A DNA stretch of 64,000 nucleotides from Nodosilinea sp. LEGE 06152 (GTDB lineage: Bacteria; Cyanobacteriota; Cyanobacteriia; Phormidesmidales; Phormidesmidaceae). Position numbers and translations under genes: made by a program. The notes below the pieces were generated by a model. That model was not told the DNA's origin, did not search any database, and was given only the letters and a program-made list of their open reading frames with translations. Where the stretch lies: the NCBI RefSeq assembly GCF_015207525.1, contig NZ_JADEWR010000003.1, forward strand, positions 310,255-374,254, in the 5' to 3' direction. This document shows, piece after piece, positions 42,768 to 50,248 of this stretch. The stretch's first letter is position 1. Every line of letters begins with the position of its first letter.

Positions 42768-43124
42768 TTGAATCCTTTTGATATAAAACCTTCAGATCTT
42801 AGAATCTCAGCAGACTTGGCCCCAGAGGTGTTGGCGCTGGCAGCGCGACTACAGGCTGAGCAGCAAAGCAGCTACTCCCTGGAGGAATTGGTTGAGGCAG
42901 GAGCTGAGGCCAACATTGGGCCGGAGCATATTCGTCAGGCAGCGCAACAGATTCAAGCACAACAGATTCAGGCGACATCACGCTCCGACAGCTTCTCTTG
43001 GCTAGCTAAAGGCGGTGCGATGGCGGCAGCAATTGCGATCGCGCTATTTGGCATGACACTAATCGGTGGCTCCGCCGGTATGGGCTGTCATGCCAGGATG
43101 GATGCGATAGAAAGCCATCGTTGA
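42768..43124 (+). CDS. unknown membrane-anchored protein under MerR control
   Basis: A 118-aa protein, probably from TTG at 42768 with GCGAGG upstream. The N-terminal helical part (SSYSLEELVEAGAEANIGPE, HIRQAAQQIQ) resembles a motif seen in cyanobacterial predicted regulators. One membrane helix at about 82-104 (GGAMAAAIAIALFGMTLIGG) is followed by a short tail with one Cys. No function known to me. Its placement behind a MerR-type promoter suggests a part in the metal response. Confidence 0.6.
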   Translation: MNPFDIKPSDLRISADLAPEVLALAARLQAEQQSSYSLEELVEAGAEANIGPEHIRQAAQQIQAQQIQATSRSDSFSWLAKGGAMAAAIAIALFGMTLIGGSAGMGCHARMDAIESHR

Positions 43125-43173
43125 TGCCCCAGAGCTGGCCGCAGACTCATCGGAGCAACTGCGACGTCTCAAT

Positions 43174-43236
43174 TATGAAATAAATATGAAAAGACTTCGC
43201 TGTCCATTATGCTTGTGATTATGAAGCAATTATGAA
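43174..43236 (+). promoter_or_regulatory. two 11-nt-period direct repeats upstream of the third oxidase
   Basis: TATGAAA repeats at 43174 and 43185. TTATGAA repeats at 43219 and 43230. Each pair has an 11-nt period, as for OmpR/PhoB-type sites, but the motif and orientation differ from the CopR-type boxes. They lie just before the ATG at 43242. Confidence 0.45.
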
Positions 43237-43241
43237 AAGCA

Positions 43242-44309
43242 ATGGATTGGCATGTACAGCGGCGATCGGTCCTTGGAGCCGGTCTTCTAGGGGCTGGCAC
43301 CTGGTTGGGCAGACGGTTTAGCCAACCGGCGCTGGCTCAAGAGCGTGCCCCGACTGCTCCGGCTCTCCATCACCAGGGCATGACTACGCTGGGCGAGGTT
43401 GATCACCTTAGGAATGGATTTGACCCCCACGTACTGCTGACCCAGTGGGATGAAGGAAGGGTCTCAATGCTTTCTACTGGTCAGCGGCTGCGGGAATACG
43501 ACATTGCCGCCGTTGAGCGAGAGATTGAGGTGGCTCCAGGTGTGTTTTACCCCGCATGGACGTATAACGGTCAGGTGCCAGGGCCAACAATTCGAGTCAC
43601 GGAAGGCGATCGCATTCGCATTCGCTTTACCAATCAGGGCACTCACCTACACACCCTGCACTTTCACGGCATCCACGGAGCCAAGCAAGACGGCATTCCG
43701 GGAGTGATGGAGGCCGCACCGGGGCAAACGGTGACCTACGAATTTGACGCGAAGCCCTTTGGCTGCCACCTCTACCACTGTCATTCGGTGCCATTTAAGC
43801 GCCATCTGCACAAAGGGCTCTATGGGGCATTCATTGTTGACCCCGACCCCGAGCGGCACCCAGACCAGACCGAGGTCGCCCGATCGCGCCTACTGGGCTC
43901 CCCAGAAAACCAGCGCTGGCAGGAGTTGCTAATGGTGATGAATGCTTTTGACACCAACTTTGATGAGGAGAACGAAGTCTACGCGGTTAACTCCATTCCT
44001 CACGCTTACATGAAGCAACCGATTCGCATTGAGCGCGATCGCCCGGTACGAATCTACTTAATTAACGTGACCGAGTTTGACCCGATCAACTCCTTTCACC
44101 TGCACGCCAATTTCTTCGACTACTACGACCACGGCACCACCCTCACCCCAACCCACCGCACTATTGATACTGTTATGCTTTGCCAAGCGCAGCGGGGCAT
44201 TATCGAATGCTCCTTTGCCGACTTTGCGCCGGGGGTGTACATGTTCCACGCCCATCAGGCCGAATTTGCCGAACTGGGCTGGATGAGCGCCTTTGAGGTG
44301 GTGGTATGA
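43242..44309 (+). CDS. two-domain multicopper oxidase paired with a ZIP permease
   Basis: A 355-aa Tat-exported oxidase (QRRSVLGAGLLGAG signal). It is shorter than the two other oxidases and has only two cupredoxin domains. Copper motifs are LHTLHFHGIHG, CHLYHCHSVPFKRHLHKGLYG, NSFHLHANFF and MFHAHQAEF. In the type-1 site the Cys and His are kept, but the usual axial Met position reads Leu (HKGLYG), which in other oxidases raises redox potential. Its stop overlaps the ZIP gene by 4 bp (ATGA), so the two products are made together. Confidence 0.88.
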   Translation: MDWHVQRRSVLGAGLLGAGTWLGRRFSQPALAQERAPTAPALHHQGMTTLGEVDHLRNGFDPHVLLTQWDEGRVSMLSTGQRLREYDIAAVEREIEVAPGVFYPAWTYNGQVPGPTIRVTEGDRIRIRFTNQGTHLHTLHFHGIHGAKQDGIPGVMEAAPGQTVTYEFDAKPFGCHLYHCHSVPFKRHLHKGLYGAFIVDPDPERHPDQTEVARSRLLGSPENQRWQELLMVMNAFDTNFDEENEVYAVNSIPHAYMKQPIRIERDRPVRIYLINVTEFDPINSFHLHANFFDYYDHGTTLTPTHRTIDTVMLCQAQRGIIECSFADFAPGVYMFHAHQAEFAELGWMSAFEVVV

Positions 44310-45457
44310 CGACTTTACCCTGGCGTTGGGTGTTGCCGCCTATCTTGTTGGCCGGGTTAGCGGCCCTGCTGCTGACGATGAGCCCGGCGCGGCTGATCAA
44401 CCTGAATGCACCGCCGCTAGAGTCTCTGATTGTGGAGCGTACTGTGCTAGATGATCAGGGCATCAGCCTCAAGGTACGGGCGGAGGGGTCAAAACCCATG
44501 ATCATTGCCCAGGTTCAGGTGGATGGTGCCTATTGGGCATTTACCCAGCAGCCCCCTGGCCCAATCCGACGGTTGGCGACAGCGACGGTGCAAATTCCGT
44601 ACCTCTGGGTAAAGGGCGAAGCGCATCACGTTCAATTCTTGACCAACACGGGGGTTGTCATTGCCCACCCGATTGAGGTTGCTCTGCCTACACCCGGTCT
44701 GTCTCTGGCAACGCTGCTGGGCTACGGCTGGCTGGGGCTCTATGTGGGGCTGGTGCCAGTGGGGTTAGGCATGTTGTGCTACCCCTACTTAAAAGTGCTG
44801 GGCCAGCGGGGGCTGACCTTCGTGTTGACCCTGACGTTGGGCATGCTGGCCTTTTTGCTGGTAGACACCTTGCAGGAGGGGTTGGAACTGGCGGGGAAAG
44901 CGGCGATCGCGTTTCAAGGCCAAGCTCTAGTCTGGCTCGGAGCGACAGTGGCCTGTCTGGCCCTATTTGCCGTGGGCCGACACCGGGGCAAACCGCCCGA
45001 AGGCCCAGCGCTATCTACCTATATGGCCTTGGGCATTGGTCTGCACAATTTGGGCGAAGGATTGGCGATCGGCACGGCCTTTGCCCTGGGGGAGCTAGCG
45101 CTGGGTTCATTCCTGGTGATTGGCTTTACGCTCCACAACCTGACCGAAGGGCTGGGTATTGTTGCGCCGCTGCTCAAGCAAAAGCTGCGCTGGCAAACAT
45201 TTGTGGCGCTGGCTGCTCTGGCCGGACTTCCGGCTGTCGTGGGGCTGTGGGTGGGTGCTTTTGCTTTTTCTCCTCATTGGGCGGCCTTGTTTTTGGGTAT
45301 TGGCGCAGGGGCAATTTTGCAGGTGATTGTAGAACTCAGCACCTACCTACAGCAGCGGCATCAGCCAGGAAACTCGGGAATGTCTTATCTAAGTTTGTTT
45401 GGATTTATGACGGGTTTGATAATTATGTATAGCACGGCCCTGATGGTAAAGTTTTGA
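44306..45457 (+). CDS. ZIP-family metal permease with extracytoplasmic N-terminal domain
   Basis: A 383-aa protein. One N-terminal helix (about 6-25) is followed by a beta-rich domain of about 105 residues outside the membrane (IIAQVQVDGAYWAFTQQPPG). About seven membrane helices follow. ZIP metal-binding helices are clear: GIGLHNLGEGLAIG and GFTLHNLTEGLGIV, with HN-EG in each. ZIP proteins usually import Zn, Fe or Mn. Coupling to the oxidase recalls the yeast Fet3-Ftr1 pair, where an oxidase feeds a permease. That comparison is inference. Confidence 0.85.
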   Translation: MTTLPWRWVLPPILLAGLAALLLTMSPARLINLNAPPLESLIVERTVLDDQGISLKVRAEGSKPMIIAQVQVDGAYWAFTQQPPGPIRRLATATVQIPYLWVKGEAHHVQFLTNTGVVIAHPIEVALPTPGLSLATLLGYGWLGLYVGLVPVGLGMLCYPYLKVLGQRGLTFVLTLTLGMLAFLLVDTLQEGLELAGKAAIAFQGQALVWLGATVACLALFAVGRHRGKPPEGPALSTYMALGIGLHNLGEGLAIGTAFALGELALGSFLVIGFTLHNLTEGLGIVAPLLKQKLRWQTFVALAALAGLPAVVGLWVGAFAFSPHWAALFLGIGAGAILQVIVELSTYLQQRHQPGNSGMSYLSLFGFMTGLIIMYSTALMVKF

Positions 45458-45536
45458 ATGGGCGCACGACGCTAGAAACAGGTCATAGTAAGAGTTTTTT
45501 AGGGCAGAGTAATTTATTGATAGGGATAAAAGTGGC

Positions 45537-46073
45537 TTATAGATCCTGAGCTTTGTAGACTTGCTGACTGAATCGCTGAAAGTCTTGTTCACAGTCTTTC
45601 AAAGCTGCGATCGCAGTGCTATAACCAGTCGCTTCCAATAGATCTCGATCATGAATTTTAGAGAGCCAAGATTTCAATTTTGTGAGTTCCGCCTCATTTT
45701 CATCTAGTTCAGCAAAGCTAAAGTTATCTATCTGCCGCTCTCGCTCTAGCTCTTGATGAAAGTCCTGGCAGCGGCCTAAGAACTCTTGGTATTCCTGGTC
45801 AGCTTGCTGCTGAAACCGATCAATTAGACTTGACACTTGAGTCTCATCAGAAATGACGATGGCGAGTAAGTCTGCTTCGCCTCCACCGCTTATGATCTCT
45901 GCCTTTAACTGCTCAAGTTGCTGTTCTAAATCGTGGCGTTGGGGCAATACGCAGACAGACTGCTGCAAGTACAACCCGCCCCACCCCTTCAACTTTCGCC
46001 AGACGTACACTCTCTGCGTAGACGGCTGTGAAGGGACACGGTAAATCAGCAAGTTCCAGGCTTGATGGCTCAT
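45537..46073 (-). CDS. ChrB N-terminal domain protein
   Basis: A 178-aa protein, start taken at the ATG at 46073. It contains the ChrB N-terminal signature (WNLLIYRVPSQPSTQRVYVW, then KGWGGLYLQQSVCVLP) and a helical remainder (DRFQQQADQEYQEFLGRC, LTKLKSWLSKI). ChrB proteins regulate or assist chromate resistance. The C-terminal ChrB domain and a ChrA transporter are both absent here. It is divergent from a cation exchanger gene, across a small palindrome, and could regulate it. Confidence 0.75.
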   Translation of the reverse strand: MSHQAWNLLIYRVPSQPSTQRVYVWRKLKGWGGLYLQQSVCVLPQRHDLEQQLEQLKAEIISGGGEADLLAIVISDETQVSSLIDRFQQQADQEYQEFLGRCQDFHQELERERQIDNFSFAELDENEAELTKLKSWLSKIHDRDLLEATGYSTAIAALKDCEQDFQRFSQQVYKAQDL

Positions 46074-46074
46074 T

Positions 46075-46091
46075 ACCTGATTGTAACAGGT
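46075..46091. promoter_or_regulatory. palindrome between divergent genes
   Basis: ACCTG-N7-CAGGT directly upstream of the ChrB-like start and 34 bp from the exchanger start. Possible operator for both genes. Confidence 0.45.
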
Positions 46092-46124
46092 GTTGCATCT
46101 ATACGAAAAACATGCCAAGCTCTA

Positions 46125-47123
46125 ATGCAACACTTGTTTCATTTTAAGGTGCTTGTGATTTTGGCCTGGGGACTCTTAGTTGTAGTGGGCGTGGTTTTCA
46201 TTGTTTGGGGGGCTGAAACCTTTGCTGAACACCTGGGGGCTGCCGCCGTCCGGTTGCAGGTTAGTTCCTTTGCTCTGGCGTTGCTGCTGGCTGGGGCAGA
46301 GCCCGAAGAGCTGGCGACAGCAGTTACAGCATCTCTGAGAGCCGCTCCGGCGATCGCCTTTGGTGATGTAGTTGGGGCCAATATCGCTATCTGTCTGGTG
46401 GCCTTGGGGGTGGGTGCCTGGATAGCGCCTTTACCCTTTAGCAAACGAGTCATGCGCTATGCCCTCTTTGGTTTGCCGATAGGCGCGATAGCGACTGGGT
46501 TCATCTGGGACGGCGACATTAGTCGCCTTGAAGGACTGTTCTTGATTGGGCTGTACGTTCTCTATGTCGGCGTGATTTGGTGGGCTGAGCGTAAACCACC
46601 CGCTCTAGGCGAAACCGGGGAGCTGAAAGAAGCGTCGGAGTCACTCGCCATCGAGCAAGCGAAAGGTATTCAACATCGAGTTGGCAAAGATGTGCTCCTT
46701 GTCTGCGCTGGCTTCGCCGCCATGATCGTGGGCTCGATCTTACTGGTGGAAGCGGTACGTCGAATCAGCCCTGTTGAGGCCACCCAAACCAGATTGGCGC
46801 TTACGCTAGTAGGATTTGCCACCGCCTTTGAACTGGTGATTTTGGCCTGGTCAACGGCGCGACGAGGGGCGACGGAGGCAGCGGTAGCTGGGGTAGTCGG
46901 GTCGTTTACTTACAATGTGACAATGACCCTTGGAGCGGCGGCGATCGCCCGTCCGTTAACTATTGTCGATGCCAGTTTGCTGCATTTCCCGCTCCTGGTG
47001 ATGCTGGCATCCCTCGGGTTAGTCATTGTCCTAGCTTCGTTTAAGGGATATCTAGCCAAAACCGCAGGGGCGACGCTGCTAGCAGCTTACCCGCTTTTTA
47101 TAATCGCGTTACTGGTTGTCTAG
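46125..47123 (+). CDS. Na+/Ca2+ exchanger-family membrane protein (CaCA)
   Basis: A 332-aa protein from the ATG at 46125. A longer frame would overlap the divergent ChrB-like gene. About ten membrane helices are arranged as two homologous halves. The alpha-repeat signatures are ALLLAGAEPEELATAVTASL with GDVVGANIAICLV, and TLVGFATAFELVILAWSTAR with GVVGSFTYNVTMTLGAAAI. Such antiporters exchange calcium or other cations for Na+ or H+. The acidic residues of the repeats are E/E in place of the more common pattern, so the ion is uncertain. Confidence 0.85.
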   Translation: MQHLFHFKVLVILAWGLLVVVGVVFIVWGAETFAEHLGAAAVRLQVSSFALALLLAGAEPEELATAVTASLRAAPAIAFGDVVGANIAICLVALGVGAWIAPLPFSKRVMRYALFGLPIGAIATGFIWDGDISRLEGLFLIGLYVLYVGVIWWAERKPPALGETGELKEASESLAIEQAKGIQHRVGKDVLLVCAGFAAMIVGSILLVEAVRRISPVEATQTRLALTLVGFATAFELVILAWSTARRGATEAAVAGVVGSFTYNVTMTLGAAAIARPLTIVDASLLHFPLLVMLASLGLVIVLASFKGYLAKTAGATLLAAYPLFIIALLVV

Positions 47124-47252
47124 CGGCAACTCAGCAACGAGGACGGTCTACCGATACCCATGGCCAAAGCCTAAAGCGCAAATGCTTTCAGCCCAGACCA
47201 TGGACGCTGTCTAACAGATATCCAGTCTCTAAAACAGCTTTACCGCCCCAGC

Positions 47253-47393
47253 TTAGCCACAGTCAGCCGGAGGGCAGTCAGGGGTGGGGAACAGGCAGGG
47301 GGCGGCAGCAGCAACGCCAGCCACGGCAGTGGTCAGAACAATGGCAGAAACAGCCGCCAGGGATAGCCTCTTGAGTTGAGGAACTTTGAGCAT
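47253..47393 (-). CDS. 46-aa secreted Cys-rich peptide under a MerR-type promoter
   Basis: ATG at 47393 with GAGG upstream, TAA at 47253. The signal peptide (LKRLSLAAVSAIVLTTAVAG, ending VAAAA) leaves a mature tail of about 15 residues with three Cys among prolines (PCLFPTPDCPPADCG). The promoter at 47455-47485 has MerR-type geometry, and a MerR gene starts divergently at 47573. It is probably a metal-binding secreted peptide. No family known to me. The flank 47124-47252 shows nothing. Confidence 0.6.
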   Translation of the reverse strand: MLKVPQLKRLSLAAVSAIVLTTAVAGVAAAAPCLFPTPDCPPADCG

Positions 47394-47454
47394 GGCAATT
47401 GACCTCTTTGGTAAGGATGGTGAATACAACGGGCTCTAGACGAGACCTCCCATA

Positions 47455-47485
47455 GACTAAACCCTGAGGTTGGCTTGAGAGTCAA
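47455..47485 (-). promoter_or_regulatory. MerR-type promoter of the Cys-rich peptide
   Basis: On the minus strand TTGACT (47480-47485) and TTAGTC (47455-47460) are 19 bp apart. The spacer (CTCAAG...CTCAGGGT) is an imperfect dyad that shares AGGGTTTAG with the promoter at 42697. The likely regulator is the divergent MerR gene at 47573. Confidence 0.7.
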
Positions 47486-47572
47486 CCCCTCAAATTTGCA
47501 CTAAGCTAGCTTTAGCAACGATAGTCGCACATCCCCAATTGGTCTTTTTCAAAAGGATGACCTGCTTAGAGA

Positions 47573-48013
47573 ATGAAGAAACTCCTCAAAATAGGCGAGC
47601 TGTCCAAACAGGCCCACGTGACGGTAGCCACCATTCGCTACTACGAGTCGCTGCACCTACTAGAGCCGGTAAGCAAGGCTGAGAATGGCTATCGCTATTA
47701 TGACGATGAAGCTATTACCCGCCTGCAATTCATCAAGCAGGCTCAGACATTGCAGTTTTCTCTAGCAGAAATTCAGCAGGTGTTTGATGTTCGCAAGCAG
47801 GGGGAGCCGGTCTGCACCTTGGTTAAAACGCTGATCGACGGAAAAATTACCAAGTTAGAACAGGAAATTCAGCAGGCTACCGCCCGTAAAACCATGCTGG
47901 AAACCTACCGCACGAGCTGGGCCGCCCGTCCCCTGGATAATCCATCCAACGTTAAGGTTTGCAGCCTAATTGAAGAAGTAGGCCTGACCTTGGATTGTCT
48001 AGAGGCTATTTGA
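47573..48013 (+). CDS. MerR-family metal-responsive regulator
   Basis: A 146-aa regulator. The winged helix (LKIGELSKQAHVTVATIRYY, GYRYYDDEAITRLQFIKQA) is followed by a long dimer helix and sensor residues Cys in EPVCTLVKTL and KVCSLIEEVG. This Cys pair, bridging the dimer, is typical of MerR sensors of divalent or monovalent metals. The metal cannot be named. It is divergent from the Cys-rich peptide gene and followed by a membrane protein gene in the same direction. Confidence 0.88.
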   Translation: MKKLLKIGELSKQAHVTVATIRYYESLHLLEPVSKAENGYRYYDDEAITRLQFIKQAQTLQFSLAEIQQVFDVRKQGEPVCTLVKTLIDGKITKLEQEIQQATARKTMLETYRTSWAARPLDNPSNVKVCSLIEEVGLTLDCLEAI

Positions 48014-48059
48014 GAAACTGTCAGAGCAAGTCTGATTTATTCTAAATAAGGCTAGTACC

Positions 48060-48524
48060 GTGAACCGCCATAGTCCTTTGAATTGGCTAAATTCGCCTGA
48101 ATTTAATGTAGCTATATTTTCGTTTTTGCTGTCTTTCTTCTGGGAAATTCAGCAAATGTGGTTTTATCACATTCCGGCTGGATACTCCCATTTTGATATA
48201 GTCCGAAATTGCACTCTTGCTACAGTCGGGGATGTCGTAGTTATGTTGATTTCCTTTTGGATCGTTGCAGTTCTATCAAAGTCTCGTCAATGGTTACGTC
48301 ACCCAAACCCAAACCAAATCAGTGTTTTTATCCTTGTGGGAGTGGTCATCACCGTTGTTATCGAAGCCTTGGCTACTGGCCTCCTCAGTCGGTGGACCTA
48401 TGCCGAGTCCATGCCAACAATTCCGATTTTAGGCACTGGGTTAGTGCCATTGTCGATGTGGTTTATAGTGCCTCCGCTCACCATTCGGTTTGCCAGGCGT
48501 CAAATCCTACCTATAAGGTCATAA
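48060..48524 (+). CDS. unknown four-helix membrane protein
   Basis: A 154-aa protein, probably from GTG at 48060. Four membrane helices at about 16-36, 52-70, 84-106 and 124-142. Conserved-looking residues are FWEIQQMWFYHIP and VIEALATGLLSRWTYAESMP. It is 46 bp downstream of the MerR gene and probably co-transcribed. No family is recognised. It could be a metal transporter or sensor partner because of this link only. Confidence 0.65.
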   Translation: MNRHSPLNWLNSPEFNVAIFSFLLSFFWEIQQMWFYHIPAGYSHFDIVRNCTLATVGDVVVMLISFWIVAVLSKSRQWLRHPNPNQISVFILVGVVITVVIEALATGLLSRWTYAESMPTIPILGTGLVPLSMWFIVPPLTIRFARRQILPIRS

Positions 48525-48567
48525 AATTTAGAGCCAATTGTTCGAGTTTAATTAAAGTGAAGAATAA

Positions 48568-49674
48568 CTAACACCGTACCAAAAGTCGATTCCGTCTATG
48601 AATGAAGTAGCCTGCTGCTAGTGCTGCTACAAATAAACTGGTGTAGTAAACCAAGCCAATAAGCCGAACTAGGAGAGGCGGTGAAATCCCCTCAACGTGA
48701 ATTTCCTGACCTACACTAAATGGTTCAAAACGGAGGCTAGTATCTCTGGCGGGTGCAACGTCCACTGTCACGCGATGAGGTCCGCCATCAAAAAACTGCT
48801 GCTTCCAGGTAAATTCTCCAGCGGTTTTTGGAGCAGTCTCGTAAGCAAAAATGGGCTGGTTATGCTCAAGGCCAACAGCAGAGATTTTTAGAGTAATGTT
48901 TGAGTTACCCTTAACATGAACTCGTTGAGTTGAAGGCCGACCAACCACTGCGGCTGTTTCGCCTAACATCTCGACTTGAACTTCTGCGTTCTGCTGGGCA
49001 ATAGCAGTAAGGGTATTGCTATGACCCTTGACTTGGTGGACTTCGGTGATCTCTGCGGAGATATTTACAACTAGCAGCACCGCGATCGCAATGATGATTG
49101 CGACACTTAACATTGTCTGAACGGGGCGAGATGTCACCTCTCCAGGATGCACAACCTGCTGAGCGCCTAGAATCCAGCCACACCCAAACCCAGCCAGCAG
49201 CAAAATACCCATCAGAATAGCGGCATTGCGATACTTAATCGGGTTTTCTGGCACTTGGAGGGTCAAAATTTGTTCAAAAGGCTTGAAATCTTCTGCTTGT
49301 AGTGGTGCCACCTCCACTCGCAGGCTATAGCTGCCTCGAATGGGCAAAAAAGTCTGAAAAGCTAGCTGTCCATCCGTCACTACATCTGCTAGCTCTAGGA
49401 GAGTTGTCCCTTCTACGATGGGAAAATCAGAGCTCCAAAAGGGAGTTTTAGGCGGCGTCATTAGGGTGACAACCATTTGAGCATTGGTTAAGGGCTGCTG
49501 GTTAGCGCCTACAGCCGTTAGGTCTATGCGCACCGGCTCTGTATTGGGAACCACCTGACTTAATGGCGGGAACGTCTGAAGTTGAATCGAGGGTTGAGCC
49601 CGTACCGGCGTTGCTAAGGTCAGACAAGCTGCAATAGCGGCTAGCGCAATTGCCAGCCTAATGAAAGGCTTCAT
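48568..49674 (-). CDS. unknown exported membrane protein in the cbtB riboswitch operon
   Basis: A 368-aa protein. A signal peptide (about 1-26) is followed by an immunoglobulin-like outer domain at about 27-140, a helix pair near 150-210, a second outer beta domain at about 215-325, and a final helix (LIGLVYYTSLFVAALAAGYF). No metal motif is obvious. It follows cbtB by 85 bp on the same strand and would be under the same cobalamin riboswitch. It takes the place where CbtA is usual, but it is not CbtA-like. Function unknown; cobalt uptake is a guess from context. Confidence 0.7.
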   Translation of the reverse strand: MKPFIRLAIALAAIAACLTLATPVRAQPSIQLQTFPPLSQVVPNTEPVRIDLTAVGANQQPLTNAQMVVTLMTPPKTPFWSSDFPIVEGTTLLELADVVTDGQLAFQTFLPIRGSYSLRVEVAPLQAEDFKPFEQILTLQVPENPIKYRNAAILMGILLLAGFGCGWILGAQQVVHPGEVTSRPVQTMLSVAIIIAIAVLLVVNISAEITEVHQVKGHSNTLTAIAQQNAEVQVEMLGETAAVVGRPSTQRVHVKGNSNITLKISAVGLEHNQPIFAYETAPKTAGEFTWKQQFFDGGPHRVTVDVAPARDTSLRFEPFSVGQEIHVEGISPPLLVRLIGLVYYTSLFVAALAAGYFIHRRNRLLVRC

Positions 49675-49759
49675 CGTGTTTTACCGAAAGATTATCGACA
49701 GAAATTAGCCAAGTAAAGTAAATACTTGGCTGATGGACACAGTTTTCTCGCGCCTTGTC

Positions 49760-49945
49760 CTAGTGACAAGCAACCCCTAGAGTCTGGTGACGGGTCTCAT
49801 GGAGAGTGTTGTGTACTGGTGGATAGGTAGAAAAATAAAGCGTCCATAAAATCAGAGCGCACAAGCTAACTAGCAATGAGGCTTGAACGGGAACTGAAAA
49901 TACCACGCGCTGGGTGCGCTGCCAAATTAAAGACTGAGTCGTCAT
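49760..49945 (-). CDS. cbtB: CbtB-like cobalt transporter subunit
   Basis: A 61-aa protein with one membrane helix (VPVQASLLVSLCALILWTLY) and the diagnostic C-terminus PPVHNTLHETRHQTLGVACH. The His residues and terminal Cys-His match CbtB proteins of cobalt uptake systems. The cobalamin riboswitch directly upstream supports this assignment. The normal partner CbtA is not found in this window. Confidence 0.88.
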   Translation of the reverse strand: MTTQSLIWQRTQRVVFSVPVQASLLVSLCALILWTLYFSTYPPVHNTLHETRHQTLGVACH

Positions 49946-49975
49946 CTGTGCCTCGCAGATTATTAAACGAAGAGC

Positions 49976-50096
49976 GGATCATCGGCGGGCATTCTGACTG
50001 GGAGGGAAAACCTCCTTCACAGCTGCGGGACAGTGGCAGATTTTCACTGCTCTTTCCCCGTTTCCTCTAGTAAGTGATCTCCACTAGAACCGATAA
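49976..50096 (-). promoter_or_regulatory. cobalamin (B12) riboswitch
   Basis: Read on the minus strand, GGGGAAAGAGCAGTGAAAATC is followed by CTGCCACTGTCCCGCAGCTG and a B12-box-like CCCAGTCAGAATGCCCGCC. These are the conserved core elements in proper order. Outer bases (ATCGG and CCGAT) can close the first stem. It lies about 30 bp upstream of cbtB and should turn the operon down when adenosyl- or hydroxocobalamin is plentiful. Confidence 0.88.
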
Positions 50097-50248
50097 ATTA
50101 TTCTGCAATATATCACTCTGAGGGCTCTTCAAGATTTCGGGATCACAAATATTTGTGTGCGCTAACTTGGTTCTATGCAAGGGTCTTTCAAGAAGTGATG
50201 CCTGTAAGCCATTGGTAAGCGTAGGGTGAGATAGCTTGGGGATTGACA

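Noticed and set aside
49876..50070. Plus-strand 64-aa frame
   Set aside because: It lies over the cbtB 5' end and the cobalamin riboswitch of the other strand.
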